From contig NZ_LR813084.1 of the NCBI RefSeq assembly GCF_903815225.1, forward strand, positions 4,674,001 to 4,738,000: DNA of 64,000 nucleotides, in the 5' to 3' direction. Made by a program: the position numbers and the translations under genes. Numbering within the stretch: the first letter of the stretch is position 1; each line of letters begins with the position of its first letter. Of this stretch, positions 54,006 to 63,300 are shown one piece after another. The DNA is from Delftia tsuruhatensis. Its GTDB lineage: Bacteria > Pseudomonadota > Gammaproteobacteria > Burkholderiales > Burkholderiaceae_C. The notes beneath the pieces are model-generated. The model was not told the origin of the DNA, did no database searches, and saw only the letters and a program-made list of their open reading frames with translations.

Positions 54006-55360
54006 CAGGCACCGGTTCCTTCATGGGTGATGCGCCACTGGCCCTTTTCCCGCTGCATGCGCAACGTCTTGCGGGTCGTTGTCTTGAGGGCGCCGGAGGC
54101 ATAGTACTGGCGGAACTGGGCCGTGGCCTTGTCACCGTCCACCGAGACCTTGAGATCACGTACGGTGACGACGATGGAGGCCCGCCCGACGATGCGCTGG
54201 CGGCGCTGCTCCTTCCACTTGGCCAGGCTGCTGCCATCGGCAGGGGAGAAGTGATCGCTGTAGGCATCCAGATAGCGATCCATGTCCTGGCCGGCCCAGG
54301 CAGTGGCCCAGGCCTTGACGGCGGCCTCGACCTCCGGCGAAGCGGAAGGCTGCGCCGGCTTCTTTTCCTCGGCGGCAGGCACCGCCTTGGCGGGCTCTGC
54401 TGCGGCCACCGCCGTGGCTGCCGCGACCGGCGCTGCCGCGACCGGCGCTGCCGCCTTGGCCGCGGCTTCTGCCGCACGCGCCTTGTCCTGTGCCATCTTC
54501 TCTTGCGCGGCCTTTTCCTGGGCCGACTTCTCCTGCGCGGCCTTGGCCTGCGCCAGTTTCACTTCCGCGGCCTTGGCTTCCGCAGCCTTGGCCTGTGCGG
54601 CCTTGGCATCGGCCGCCTTGACTTCGGCGGCCTTGAATTCCGCGGCCCTGGCTTCCGCCGCCTTGGCTTCTGCGGCACGGGCCTGGGCGGCCTTCTCGTC
54701 GGCGGCCCGGGTATCCGCGACCTTGGCTTCTGCCGTCTTCGCGGGCGCTGCCGCCGCCGGCGTGTTCTGTGCCACCTTGGTCTGTGCACCGCCCTGCTTG
54801 GGGAAGATCTGCGTGATCAGGGCCAGCTTGGGCTGTATCGCCTGGCGCGAACCGTCCAGCTGCAATGCCTTGGCGTAGGCATCGCTGGCCATGCGGGCAT
54901 AGAGATCGCCCAGGTTCTCATGCGCCGTGGCATAGCTGGGGTTGGTGCGGATGGCTTGCTCCAGCACCTCGGACGCCTTGCGCTCCTGGCCTTCTGCAGC
55001 ATAGAGCACGGCCAGGTTGTTGTAGGGCTCGGGCAGGCTGGGGTAGTCCCGGGTCAGCGCCGTGAAGATCTTGATGGCCTGGGCGTTCTGGCGCTGCTCC
55101 GCCGCGATCACGCCCTGCAGGAAACGCATCTGCACATCGGCAGGGTTCTGCTTCAGATAGGCCTCGGCCTGCTTGGCGGCCTGGGCGCCCTTGCCCTGCT
55201 CCAGCAGCCGGGAAACCTCGTCCACCGCCTCCTGGGAGGCATGGGCGAACGCCCCGCACAGCGCAGCTCCCAGGCTGAAGGCTGCGATGGCCACGGGCCG
55301 GGCTATCCGCAAATAGGTATGACCCGGCACTCGCGACGGAACTCTGGACGAAATCAGCAT
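54005..55360 (-). CDS. Secreted TPR protein with Ala-rich helix and SnoaL-like domain
   Basis: A 451-residue protein. The signal peptide (IARPVAIAAFSLGAALCGA) is followed by TPR units at about residues 45-190 (YNNLAVLYAAEGQERKASEV). A long charged Ala-rich stretch (AEAKAAEARAAE repeats, roughly 210-330) resembles the TolA stalk, and a C-terminal NTF2/SnoaL-like domain ends the protein, like that of its operon partner. ATG 55360 is used; the longer frame runs into the adhesin control region. It is coupled to the L,D-transpeptidase by a TGATG overlap, suggesting a joint envelope-remodelling role. Confidence 0.8.
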   Translation of the reverse strand: MLISSRVPSRVPGHTYLRIARPVAIAAFSLGAALCGAFAHASQEAVDEVSRLLEQGKGAQAAKQAEAYLKQNPADVQMRFLQGVIAAEQRQNAQAIKIFTALTRDYPSLPEPYNNLAVLYAAEGQERKASEVLEQAIRTNPSYATAHENLGDLYARMASDAYAKALQLDGSRQAIQPKLALITQIFPKQGGAQTKVAQNTPAAAAPAKTAEAKVADTRAADEKAAQARAAEAKAAEARAAEFKAAEVKAADAKAAQAKAAEAKAAEVKLAQAKAAQEKSAQEKAAQEKMAQDKARAAEAAAKAAAPVAAAPVAAATAVAAAEPAKAVPAAEEKKPAQPSASPEVEAAVKAWATAWAGQDMDRYLDAYSDHFSPADGSSLAKWKEQRRQRIVGRASIVVTVRDLKVSVDGDKATAQFRQYYASGALKTTTRKTLRMQREKGQWRITHEGTGA

Positions 55361-55531
55361 ATGGGCGCTCTCTACGCAATGAGGTTGGAAGACGGGCCTG
55401 TTCGCTTTTGCGTGCGCCACTACGCGCCTGCCGCCAAAAGCCAGCAATTTTATAGGCGAAAGCCGCAACGCCCGGTCGCACGGGCTCTTGCGTCCGCGCC
55501 CATGGGCAACACGGTGGCGCAAATGCCGAAG

Positions 55532-55588
55532 GTAACGGAGAACAGCGTGCGGCGTTACGTAACGCACGCCGTAACAGGCCCCCGTAAC
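55532..55588. promoter_or_regulatory. GTAAC repeat cluster, probable enhancer site
   Basis: GTAAC occurs at 55532, 55559, 55571 and 55584. The second copy is half of the palindrome GCGTTACGTAACGC (55552-55565). It lies 108-164 bp before the predicted sigma-54 start, the usual position for an enhancer-binding protein. The protein that binds it is unknown. Confidence 0.5.
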
Positions 55589-55669
55589 GACATTGTGAAC
55601 AAAACTCAAATCCTTACAAATCAATGCCTTAGAGAAATTTCTAGTCCATTTGGGTGATCCCCGGACGCA

Positions 55670-55685
55670 TGGCATGCATGTTGCA
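55670..55685 (+). promoter_or_regulatory. Sigma-54 promoter of the repeat-rich surface protein gene
   Basis: TGGCATGCATGTTGCA differs from TGGCAC-N5-TTGCA by one base and keeps GG and GC at exact spacing. Transcription would start near 55696, leaving a 69-nt leader with GGAGAG before ATG 55765. Confidence 0.65.
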
Positions 55686-55764
55686 CAAAAGGGCTCGACA
55701 GATTTTCCACGGCGTCAAAGCCATGTCTGACCTTGTCGTCTCAACCCTTTTCTGGAGAGAGTAA

Positions 55765-58700
55765 ATGACCGCCCAATCGATGCAGCCCGCTGGCAACACC
55801 TCCACCGGCTCCGCTCAGCTCGCCGAGCAGCAGCCCTCCAGTGTCGTGGTCGCGCAAATGACCACGCCGAACATGCAGCCGGCGGCGGCCCTGCCGAAGG
55901 CGGCCATCCCCGCCACGCTGTCGCAGGTCAGCCCGGGCGTGCAGATCGTGCGCAACGGGGAGACGCTGATGGCTCAGGCCGGCAGCGCGCTGCAGGTAGG
56001 CGACAAGATCATCGTGCCCGCCGATGGCAGCGCCAAGGCGCTGTTCCAGGGCAAGGATGGCCAGACCCTGGTGGGCACTTTCGAGGGCGGCACGCAGGCC
56101 ACGCTGGCCCAGCGCGGTGAAGGCGACGGAGCCGGCGCCATGGTGCTGGACCTGAGTTCGGGCAATGTCCAGGTCGCACCCGCCAATGACGGCGATGCCG
56201 TCGGCCTGATCGTCACCAAGGAAAGTGCGCAAGCCGGCGGCTCCGTGCTCAGCGACTTCCTGCTGGCCGGCCTGATCGGGGCTGGCGGGGTCGCCCTGAT
56301 CGCCGCGGCCAACGACGACGATGACCCGGCACCGCCACGCCCGACCGATCCCACGGATCCGACCAACCCCACGGACCCCACCCATCCGACGGACCCGACC
56401 AACCCCACGGATCCGACGAATCCTACGAATCCGACCAATCCGACCAATCCCACGAACCCGACCAACCCTACGGAACCCACGAACCCGACCAATCCGACCA
56501 ATCCGACCAATCCCACGAACCCGACCAACCCCACGGAACCCACGAACCCGACCAATCCCACGAACCCGACCAACCCCACGGAACCCACGAACCCGACCAA
56601 CCCGACCAACCCGACGGAGCCGACCAATCCCACGGATCCCACGGATGGTCATGGCCTGATCACCTCGGTGCAGGACGTGGTGGGAGCTCTGGCCGGCGGC
56701 ACGGTGGCAGGTCCCGTGGGCAATCTGATCGATACGCTGGTGAACCCGGGCAACGGCACGCTGTCGGCAGTGACCGGCCTGCTGGAAAACCTGACCAGCA
56801 CCAACGGAGGGCCGCTGGGCGTACTCACCGAACTGGTGGATGGCCTTGTCAATATCCAGAACCAGGGTCTGGAGCCCCTGATCAGCACGCTCAACGAGTT
56901 GCTCAAGGGCCTGGACGAGGTGGGTACCGGTGGCTCCATCGGCGGCGTCGTGGACAACGTGCTGGGAGGCCTGCTGGATGAAGGCGGGGCACTGGGCGGG
57001 CTGCTCGCCGGCGTGGGCGGCCTGCTCGGTGGCCTGGTGGGCGGCGGCTCGGGCAATCCCCCCGGAACGCCTGACACCGGCGTGGTCACAGCCGTCCAGG
57101 ACGTCGTGGATGGCCTGCTCGGCGGCACCGTGGCGCAACCTGTCGGCGAGTTGATCGATGCCCTGACCAATCCCACCGACGGACTGTTGTCGGCCGTCAC
57201 TGGCGCACTCGAGAATCTGACCACGGTCGACGGGGGTCCCCTGGGCGTGCTGACCGAACTGGTCAACGGCCTCACCCAGATCGACGGACAGGGCCTGCAG
57301 CCCGTGATCGGCACGCTGAACCAGTTGATCGCCGGCCTGGGCGACGGCCTGGGTGAAGGCGGCCTCGGTGGCCTGGTCGAAGGCCTGCTGGGCGGACTGG
57401 TGCCTGGCGGCAGCCCTGGCACCGGCGGTGGCGACGGCATCGTGACCTCCGTGCAGGACGTGGTCGACGGCCTGCTGGGCGGCACCGTGGCCGCCCCCGT
57501 GGGCCAGTTGCTGGATGCACTGGCCAATCCCACCGACGGCACCGCATCCGTGGTCACCGGCCTGCTGGAAGGCCTGACCAGCGTGGATGGCGGCCCCCTG
57601 GGCGTGCTGACCGAGCTGGTCAACGGCCTGACCCAGGTGGACGGCCAGGCACTGCAACCCGTGATCGGCACGCTGAACCAGTTGATCGCCGGCCTGGGCG
57701 ACGGCCTGGGTGAAAGTGGCCTCGGTGGCCTGGTCGAAGGCCTGCTGGGCGGACTGGTGCATGGCGGCAGCCCTGGCACCGGCGGTGGCGACGGCATCGT
57801 GACCTCCGTGCAGGACGTGGTCGACGGCCTGCTGGGCGGCACCGTGGCCGCCCCCGTGGGCCAGCTGCTGGATGCACTGGCCAACCCCACCGACGGCACC
57901 GCATCCGTGGTCACCGGCCTGCTGGAAGGCCTGACCAGCGTGGATGGCGGCCCCCTGGGTGTGCTGACCGAGCTGGTCAATGGCCTGACCCAGGTGGACG
58001 GCCAGGCACTGCAGCCCGTGATCGGCACGCTCAATGGTTTGATTGCGGGCCTGGGCAGCGGCCTGGGTGAAGGCGGCCTCGGCGAACTGGTCAGTGGCTT
58101 GCTGGGTGGCGATGGCGGCCTGCTGGACGGCGTGCTGGGCGACAACGGCCTGGTCGGCGGCCTGCTGGGTGGCGACGGAGGCCTGCTGGGCGGCGTGCTG
58201 GGCGACAACGGCCTGGTCGGTGGCCTGCTGGGTGGCGACGGAGGCCTGCTGGGCGGCGTGCTGGGCGACAACGGCCTGGTCGGTGGCCTGCTGGGTGGCG
58301 ATGGCGGCCTGCTGGGCGGCGTACTGGGCGATGGTGGCCTTGTCGGCGGCCTGCTGGGCGGTGACGGCGGCCTGCTGGGCGACAACGGCCTGGTCGGTGG
58401 CCTGCTGGGTGGCGATGGCGGCCTGCTGGGCGGCGTACTGGGCGATGGTGGCCTTGTCGGCGGCCTGCTGGGCGGTGACGGCGGCCTGCTGGGCGACAAC
58501 GGCCTGGTCGGCGGCCTGCTGGGTGGCGACGGCGGCCTGCTGGGCGGCGTGCTGGGCGATGGTGGCCTGGTCGGCGGCCTGCTGGGAGGACTGGTTCCCG
58601 GGGGCGGCACGGGCGGTGACGCAGGCCTGGTCACCTCGGTGCAGAACACCGTGGATGACCTGCTGGGAGGCACTGCTGGCGCACCTGTCGGCCAAGTGCT

Positions 58701-59685
58701 CGATTCACTGATCAATCCTGGCAACGGAGCCCTGTCCGTGGTTACCGGCCTGGTCGAAGGCCTGACCAGCGCGAACACCGGCCCGCTCGGCGTGGTGACG
58801 GACCTGACCAACGGCTTGACGCAGGTCCCGGGCCAGGCCCTTCAGCCCGTGATCGGAACGGTCAACGGTGTGCTCGCAGGACTGACCGGCGGCGACGGCC
58901 TGCTGGGCGGTGTGGTGGGAGGCGACGGCGGCCTCCTCGGTGGCGTGCTCGGCGGTGAAGGCGGCCTGCTGGGTGGCCTCACCGGCGGCAGCGGCCTGGC
59001 CGGCGGACTGCTCGACACCGTGGTCGGCGACCACGGCATCGTCGGTGGCCTGCTCGGCGGGGAAGGCGGCCTGCTGGGCGGCCTCACCGGCGGCAGCGGC
59101 CCGGTCGGCGGACTGCTCGACACCGTGGTCGGCGACAGCGGCATCGTCAGTGGCCTGCTCGGCGGGGAAGGTGGCCTGCTGGGCGGCCTCACCGGCGGCA
59201 GCAGCCCGGTCGGCGGACTGCTCGACACCGTGGTCGGCGACAGCGGCATCGTCAGTGGCCTGCTCGGCGGGGAAGGTGGCTTGCTGGGCGGCCTCACCGG
59301 CGGCAGCAGCCCGGTCGGCGGACTGCTCGACACCGTGGTCGGCGACAGCGGCATCGTCAGCGGTGTGGTCAACACCGTGGCAGGCGACAACGGCATCGTC
59401 AGCGGCCTGGTGGATACGGTGGCGGGCAGCAATGGCATCGTCAGCGGTCTGCTCGGTGGCGGCAGCAGCGGTGGTGGCCTGCTGGGAGGGCTTCTGGGAG
59501 GCTCCTCTGGCTCGGGCCTGCTCGGTGGCCTGCTGGGCGGCGGCAGCTCGCATGCGGCTGCCGCGACGGCCACGGCCTCGGAGCTGGAACCCGTGGCCAC
59601 CGCCATCAGCAGCCATGCGGGCAGCGCTGCCGACGCGGCGGCCAGCGTGGTCACGCAAACGCTGCACCACAACACGCTGCTGTGA
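55765..59685 (+). CDS. Large Gly/Leu-repeat surface protein with retention-module-like N-terminus
   Basis: A 1306-residue low-complexity protein. Residues 1-182 form a beta-rich module (VQIVRNGETLMAQAGSALQV, then GDKIIVPADGSA) with a hydrophobic end (FLLAGLIGAGGVALIAA), like retention or FecR-like modules of type I secreted adhesins. Residues 193-292 are a Thr-Pro-Asn/Asp/Glu linker. Then follow about 120-residue repeats (SVQDVVDGLLGGTVAAPVGQ), GLLGGDGG arrays and 35-residue GGEGGLLGG repeats. I find no Cys, Trp, Tyr, Phe, Met or Arg after about residue 195. The OmpA-type, Mur-ligase and T1SS genes follow. An extracellular adhesin or matrix protein is the best reading, without RTX repeats. 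Confidence 0.75.
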   Translation: MTAQSMQPAGNTSTGSAQLAEQQPSSVVVAQMTTPNMQPAAALPKAAIPATLSQVSPGVQIVRNGETLMAQAGSALQVGDKIIVPADGSAKALFQGKDGQTLVGTFEGGTQATLAQRGEGDGAGAMVLDLSSGNVQVAPANDGDAVGLIVTKESAQAGGSVLSDFLLAGLIGAGGVALIAAANDDDDPAPPRPTDPTDPTNPTDPTHPTDPTNPTDPTNPTNPTNPTNPTNPTNPTEPTNPTNPTNPTNPTNPTNPTEPTNPTNPTNPTNPTEPTNPTNPTNPTEPTNPTDPTDGHGLITSVQDVVGALAGGTVAGPVGNLIDTLVNPGNGTLSAVTGLLENLTSTNGGPLGVLTELVDGLVNIQNQGLEPLISTLNELLKGLDEVGTGGSIGGVVDNVLGGLLDEGGALGGLLAGVGGLLGGLVGGGSGNPPGTPDTGVVTAVQDVVDGLLGGTVAQPVGELIDALTNPTDGLLSAVTGALENLTTVDGGPLGVLTELVNGLTQIDGQGLQPVIGTLNQLIAGLGDGLGEGGLGGLVEGLLGGLVPGGSPGTGGGDGIVTSVQDVVDGLLGGTVAAPVGQLLDALANPTDGTASVVTGLLEGLTSVDGGPLGVLTELVNGLTQVDGQALQPVIGTLNQLIAGLGDGLGESGLGGLVEGLLGGLVHGGSPGTGGGDGIVTSVQDVVDGLLGGTVAAPVGQLLDALANPTDGTASVVTGLLEGLTSVDGGPLGVLTELVNGLTQVDGQALQPVIGTLNGLIAGLGSGLGEGGLGELVSGLLGGDGGLLDGVLGDNGLVGGLLGGDGGLLGGVLGDNGLVGGLLGGDGGLLGGVLGDNGLVGGLLGGDGGLLGGVLGDGGLVGGLLGGDGGLLGDNGLVGGLLGGDGGLLGGVLGDGGLVGGLLGGDGGLLGDNGLVGGLLGGDGGLLGGVLGDGGLVGGLLGGLVPGGGTGGDAGLVTSVQNTVDDLLGGTAGAPVGQVLDSLINPGNGALSVVTGLVEGLTSANTGPLGVVTDLTNGLTQVPGQALQPVIGTVNGVLAGLTGGDGLLGGVVGGDGGLLGGVLGGEGGLLGGLTGGSGLAGGLLDTVVGDHGIVGGLLGGEGGLLGGLTGGSGPVGGLLDTVVGDSGIVSGLLGGEGGLLGGLTGGSSPVGGLLDTVVGDSGIVSGLLGGEGGLLGGLTGGSSPVGGLLDTVVGDSGIVSGVVNTVAGDNGIVSGLVDTVAGSNGIVSGLLGGGSSGGGLLGGLLGGSSGSGLLGGLLGGGSSHAAAATATASELEPVATAISSHAGSAADAAASVVTQTLHHNTLL
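56341..56643 (+). repeat. 9-bp minisatellite encoding the Thr-Pro-Asn linker
   Basis: About 33 copies of a 9-bp unit of the type CCGACCAAT, CCCACGAAC or CCCACGGAT encode P-T-[NDE]. Unit length is a multiple of three, so copy-number change would alter linker length without a frameshift. Confidence 0.9.
57079..58095 (+). repeat. 357-bp tandem repeats in the surface protein gene
   Basis: Units begin at 57079, 57436 and 57793 (exact 357-bp period). The second and third are almost identical over long stretches. Diverged copies start near 56653 and 58624. Near-identity implies recent duplication or gene conversion. Confidence 0.9.
58096..58575 (+). repeat. 63/51-bp tandem array encoding GLLGGDGGLLGG units
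   Basis: Eight units start at 58096, 58159, 58222, 58285, 58348, 58399, 58462 and 58513. Six are 63 bp and two are 51-bp versions lacking the GGVL segment. Confidence 0.88.
58951..59370 (+). repeat. 105-bp tandem repeats encoding 35-residue units
   Basis: Four units start at 58951, 59056, 59161 and 59266, each encoding GGEGGLLGGLTGGS followed by GGLLDTVVGD. The last two are nearly identical. Confidence 0.9.
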
Positions 59686-59691
59686 TGCCCT

Positions 59692-59717
59692 GCGGCGCCG
59701 CGGCGCCGCGGCGCCGC
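59692..59717 (+). repeat. GCGGCGCC triplicate between the surface protein and OmpA genes
   Basis: Three tandem copies of the octamer GCGGCGCC (59692-59715) start 7 bp after the stop codon. GGCGCC is self-complementary, so the RNA must fold into a very stable stem that could reduce read-through to the OmpA gene or protect the mRNA end. Confidence 0.7.
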
Positions 59718-59772
59718 TGCCGATTCCTGCGCCGCCGCTCGAGGGCGGCGGCGCAGTCCCAAGGAGAAACCC

Positions 59773-60297
59773 ATGCCCACCACCGTTCGGCTGTGCACCA
59801 TCGCACTCATCGCCGCAGGCCTGGCCGCCTGCGGTACCACCTCCAGCACCAGCACCCAGCGCGCGGAGCACCACTACGCCTTCGGAAAACCTGCAGCCCC
59901 TGCGCCGGCCGGCACCAGCGTCGCCCCCGTGGTGGCCACCTCGCAGGCCGACCAGCGCGGTCCCGCCAATGTCGCGCACATCGTCTATTTCGACTTCGAC
60001 TCCTACACCATCCGCAGCAGCGACCGTGCCATCGTCGAAAGCCATGCGCAGTGGCTGCGCAGCAATCCGGGCCGCTCCGTGATGCTGCGCGGCCATACGG
60101 ATGCGCGCGGAGGCATCGAATACAACCTGGCCCTCGGACAGAAACGTGCCGATGCGGTGCGCAACAGCCTGCAGCTGCTCGGCGTCAATCCAGCCAGGGC
60201 GGAGTCCGTCAGCTATGGCAAGGAGCGGTTGGCCGACGAGGGCAAGAGCGAGGAGGCGCACCAGCGAAACAGGCGCGTCGAATTCGACTACCGATGA
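59773..60297 (+). CDS. OmpA-family lipoprotein
   Basis: A 174-residue lipoprotein with lipobox LAAC (Cys20) and a C-terminal OmpA domain (VYFDFDSYTIRSSDRAIVES; GHTDARGGIEYNLALGQKRA) whose Asp and Arg bind diaminopimelate in peptidoglycan. AAGGAG lies before ATG 59773. Placed between the surface protein and the T1SS genes, it may anchor the secretion machinery or the adhesin to the cell wall, as OmpA-like proteins do in several T1SS adhesin loci. Confidence 0.9.
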   Translation: MPTTVRLCTIALIAAGLAACGTTSSTSTQRAEHHYAFGKPAAPAPAGTSVAPVVATSQADQRGPANVAHIVYFDFDSYTIRSSDRAIVESHAQWLRSNPGRSVMLRGHTDARGGIEYNLALGQKRADAVRNSLQLLGVNPARAESVSYGKERLADEGKSEEAHQRNRRVEFDYR

Positions 60298-60335
60298 ACC
60301 CGCCCGCCCCGCATCCAGCCGCCTGACAGGCCGCC

Positions 60336-63300
60336 ATGAGGAAAGGCATCTCCACGCAGCCAGCCCGCCGCAGCATGCCATGCCGCACGCGCGACAAGAG
60401 CGGGAACCACCTGACCCTGATCGAGGCCGAGAGCATGTTGTCGCAGCAGTTGGCAAAAGGCCTGGAGTACCTGGAGCAGCATCTGGTGCCGCTGCCCGAA
60501 CCCTACCCGGGCTGCATTCTTTTCTTCACGGTAGCCGCCGAAGGCAAGGCTGCCTCCGTCTTCCATGTACGCGCGACCACGCTGGAGGCCGCCTGGCGGG
60601 AAGGGGCGACACGGGTGCGCCAATGGGCCTGGGCGCGCAAGCGCGACGAGGTCGACCTGCGCATCGACTGGGCACAGGACATCACACCGCTGAAAGCCGG
60701 CAGCCCCCTGCCGGATGGCTGCAACGCCGGCCTGCCGTCCATGGCCTCGCTGGCCCTGGCCGATGCCAGCCTGGACAGGGCCCACCCCCTGTACCGACTG
60801 CTGCCCTGCACCACCACCGGCGGTGCGCCCGGCACGCCGGCCGTGCCACCGCACGTGGAGCAAGTGCAGCCGCCCATGTCCGCCCCCTGCCTGCTGCTGC
60901 ACTTGCGCGGCATCTACCTCAGCGGTGCCGGGCCCGCGATCGCCATTCCCCGGGCACAGGCGCAGCAGTGCGGCACCTGGACACAGCTCGTGCCCGTGCA
61001 CGCCGCGCTGGAACAGTTGATGGCCCAGCAGCGTGAAGACGGCGGCTGGCCAGGCTGCGACGACATCTGCGATCACCTGGGCCTGACCTACACCCTGCTC
61101 CAGGCACAGCGCCACGCCGGCAGCGCCGCCTTGGCCCGCAGCGTTGCCCGGGCCATGGACCACTTCGAGCAGCAGTTGCCCACCATGACCCGGGAATGCG
61201 TGCCCCGCGCCATGGCCCTGCTGGTGCTGACCTGCCACCTGCGCAATGCTGTCGTCCTGGCAGCCACGGCGGCCGGACAGGATGATCAGCACCTCACCAG
61301 GCTCCCCGCCATGCTGGACCAGATGGCCGAAGCGCTGCTGGCCGCGACCGGCGCACCGCCGGCCCTGAGTTGGGCGGAACTGGCCATGCATGCCTACGCA
61401 GGCTGCCGCCCGCACGCCGACGACAGCCCCACGCTGCGCGCCGCACGCAGTGCGCTGCCCGGCACATTCACCCTGTCCGCCGCCTTCATTCACCGTGTAT
61501 TGCCACAGCTCCAGGAAGGCATCGACGGTTCGGCCGCCGGGCGCGCGGTGGACGATCCCGGCGCGCGCTGGGCAGGCATGGCACTGGTCGAGGGGCTGCA
61601 ACCCGATGCCTGCCTGGAGACGCAGCCCGGGGACATCCTCGGCCACTGGCGCCGCCATCTGCTGCGCCAGCTGCACTGCGCCGCCATGCGCTCGGTCTGG
61701 CCCGAGCAGGCCTTGCATCTGCCGCCTGCACAGCGCCGCCACGCGGCCTTCTCGGACACCAGCCAGCAGCAGGTACTGCAAAGCCCCCGGGAGATCGCCG
61801 TGCTGCTGCTCTGCAGCCTGGCCGGGCTGGAGCTGCTCGATGCCATCGCACCGGCCCCGCAGTCCGCAGCACCCCTCTCTCAGCCGACGCAACCTCGGAA
61901 CCCGCCACCAGCGAGCATGCCCGCCCTCGGAACACCTCCCGGACAGGACGGACGTGGCACCGCATCCGGGTCGGCCGCGCCGCCGTCCGAGACGGGAACG
62001 GCACCCACGTATCCGCCCTTGTCATGGACCAGTGCCGAGCTGGCCCGGTTCATGCAGGGGCACTGGCTGGAGCGCGCAGCCGCACAGACCCCGCCGGCCT
62101 GTACGGGGCTGGACACCACCCGCCAGCATCATCTGCCCGGCGCCGCCGTGCTGGTGCGCCGGACAGGCATGGCTTTCGGCGTCCCCGGCGCCGCGCTGCC
62201 GACACTGCGGCCCGCCGCGCTGATCAGCAGCAGTCCGCATGGTTTGCTGCGCCATGATCTTCCGGTCCTGCATGTGGCCGATCTCGACCAGGGCCTGCGG
62301 GGACTGGCGGGCGCCGCACGCCGGCGCATCCGGACTCCGGTGGTGGCCGTGACAGGCTGCGTGGGCAAGACCTCCACGGTGGGCATGCTGCGCCAGTGCC
62401 TGCAGGACCATGGTGATGCCCGGGCGGATGCCCTGCTGGCGCAAGGCACTGCGCTGCAGATGATCAACTGGAGCGAGACATCGCCGTGCGCCCTCGTGGA
62501 GCTGGCTCTGCCGAGCCTGCGCACGGACCTGCCGCTGGCCGATCCAGATATTCTGGTTATTACCAATCTTGCAACAAGCGACATACCAAGAATCAGGGAT
62601 GCCATTGCATCCAGTCCCCCTGCCTCGCCTCCATCTGGGGCATTCAAGGATGTCATTGAGGCCATTCGACAGCTGCGCAGAGGAAGCACACTGGTCACGG
62701 AGCATGAGATAGGTATTAACCCTTGGATTACCGAGATTGCAAAACTGACAGGAGTGAAAATCATTACCTTTGGCCCCCATTCCCATGCCGGCATCCGGGA
62801 AATGGCGTTCCACAACGGGAATCTTGAATTGGCGATCGATAATCACCGGCTGGGCATTTCCCTGCAATCGGATGGACACCATATGGCCATGAATGCCCAG
62901 GCCGCGCTGGCCACGCTGCGGGCCCTTGGGCACACATCCGGGACGGTCCATGCGTCCCTGGCCCATTGGTTGCCGCCGTTGGGAGCCGGCCAGCCGCAGC
63001 TGCTGGCCAACGGCGTCTGCCTGCTGGACCACAGCCTGAGCAATCACTTACTGTCCATGCGTGCTGCATTTGCACAACTGCAGTCCCATGCCCCTCAGGC
63101 CGGGCATCGCCTCGTCGTACTTGCAGGCATCCAGGCGGAGCAAGGGCAGCTGGATGCATCGCAACTGGTGCTGGAGCCCCTGGTCCGGGCCGCCCAGGCC
63201 CGCCGCGTCCTGCTGTACGGAGAGCCGCTGCGCACGCTGGCAGCGGCATTGGCCGACCTGCTGCACGTCAATTGGTATGACGATCTGAACCAATTGATAT

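Larger units (their letters stand above)
55361..55764. other. Control region of the repeat-rich surface protein gene
   Basis: A 404-bp gap with no gene. It is AT-richer from about 55590 to 55640. It contains a cluster of GTAAC motifs with a perfect 14-bp palindrome (55532-55588), a sigma-54-type promoter (55670-55685) and a GGAGAG ribosome site at 55754-55759. Confidence 0.6.

Noticed and set aside
55741..58695. A 984-residue open frame antisense to the repeat-rich surface protein (and a 720-residue one in another antisense frame)
   Set aside because: Both are made by the GC-rich repeats read backwards, giving Gln/Ala/His or Pro/Ser/Arg monotony. The plus-strand frame has a ribosome site, promoter and sensible domain order.
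58096..59370. GGDGG-type repeats as RTX calcium-binding nonapeptides
   Set aside because: The repeats are GLLGGDGGLLGG with Leu at positions where RTX needs Gly-x-Asp; no GGxGxDxLx array is present.
56341..59370. Regular repeats as a CRISPR array
   Set aside because: Repeats are contiguous, in frame and coding, with no unique spacers and no cas genes.
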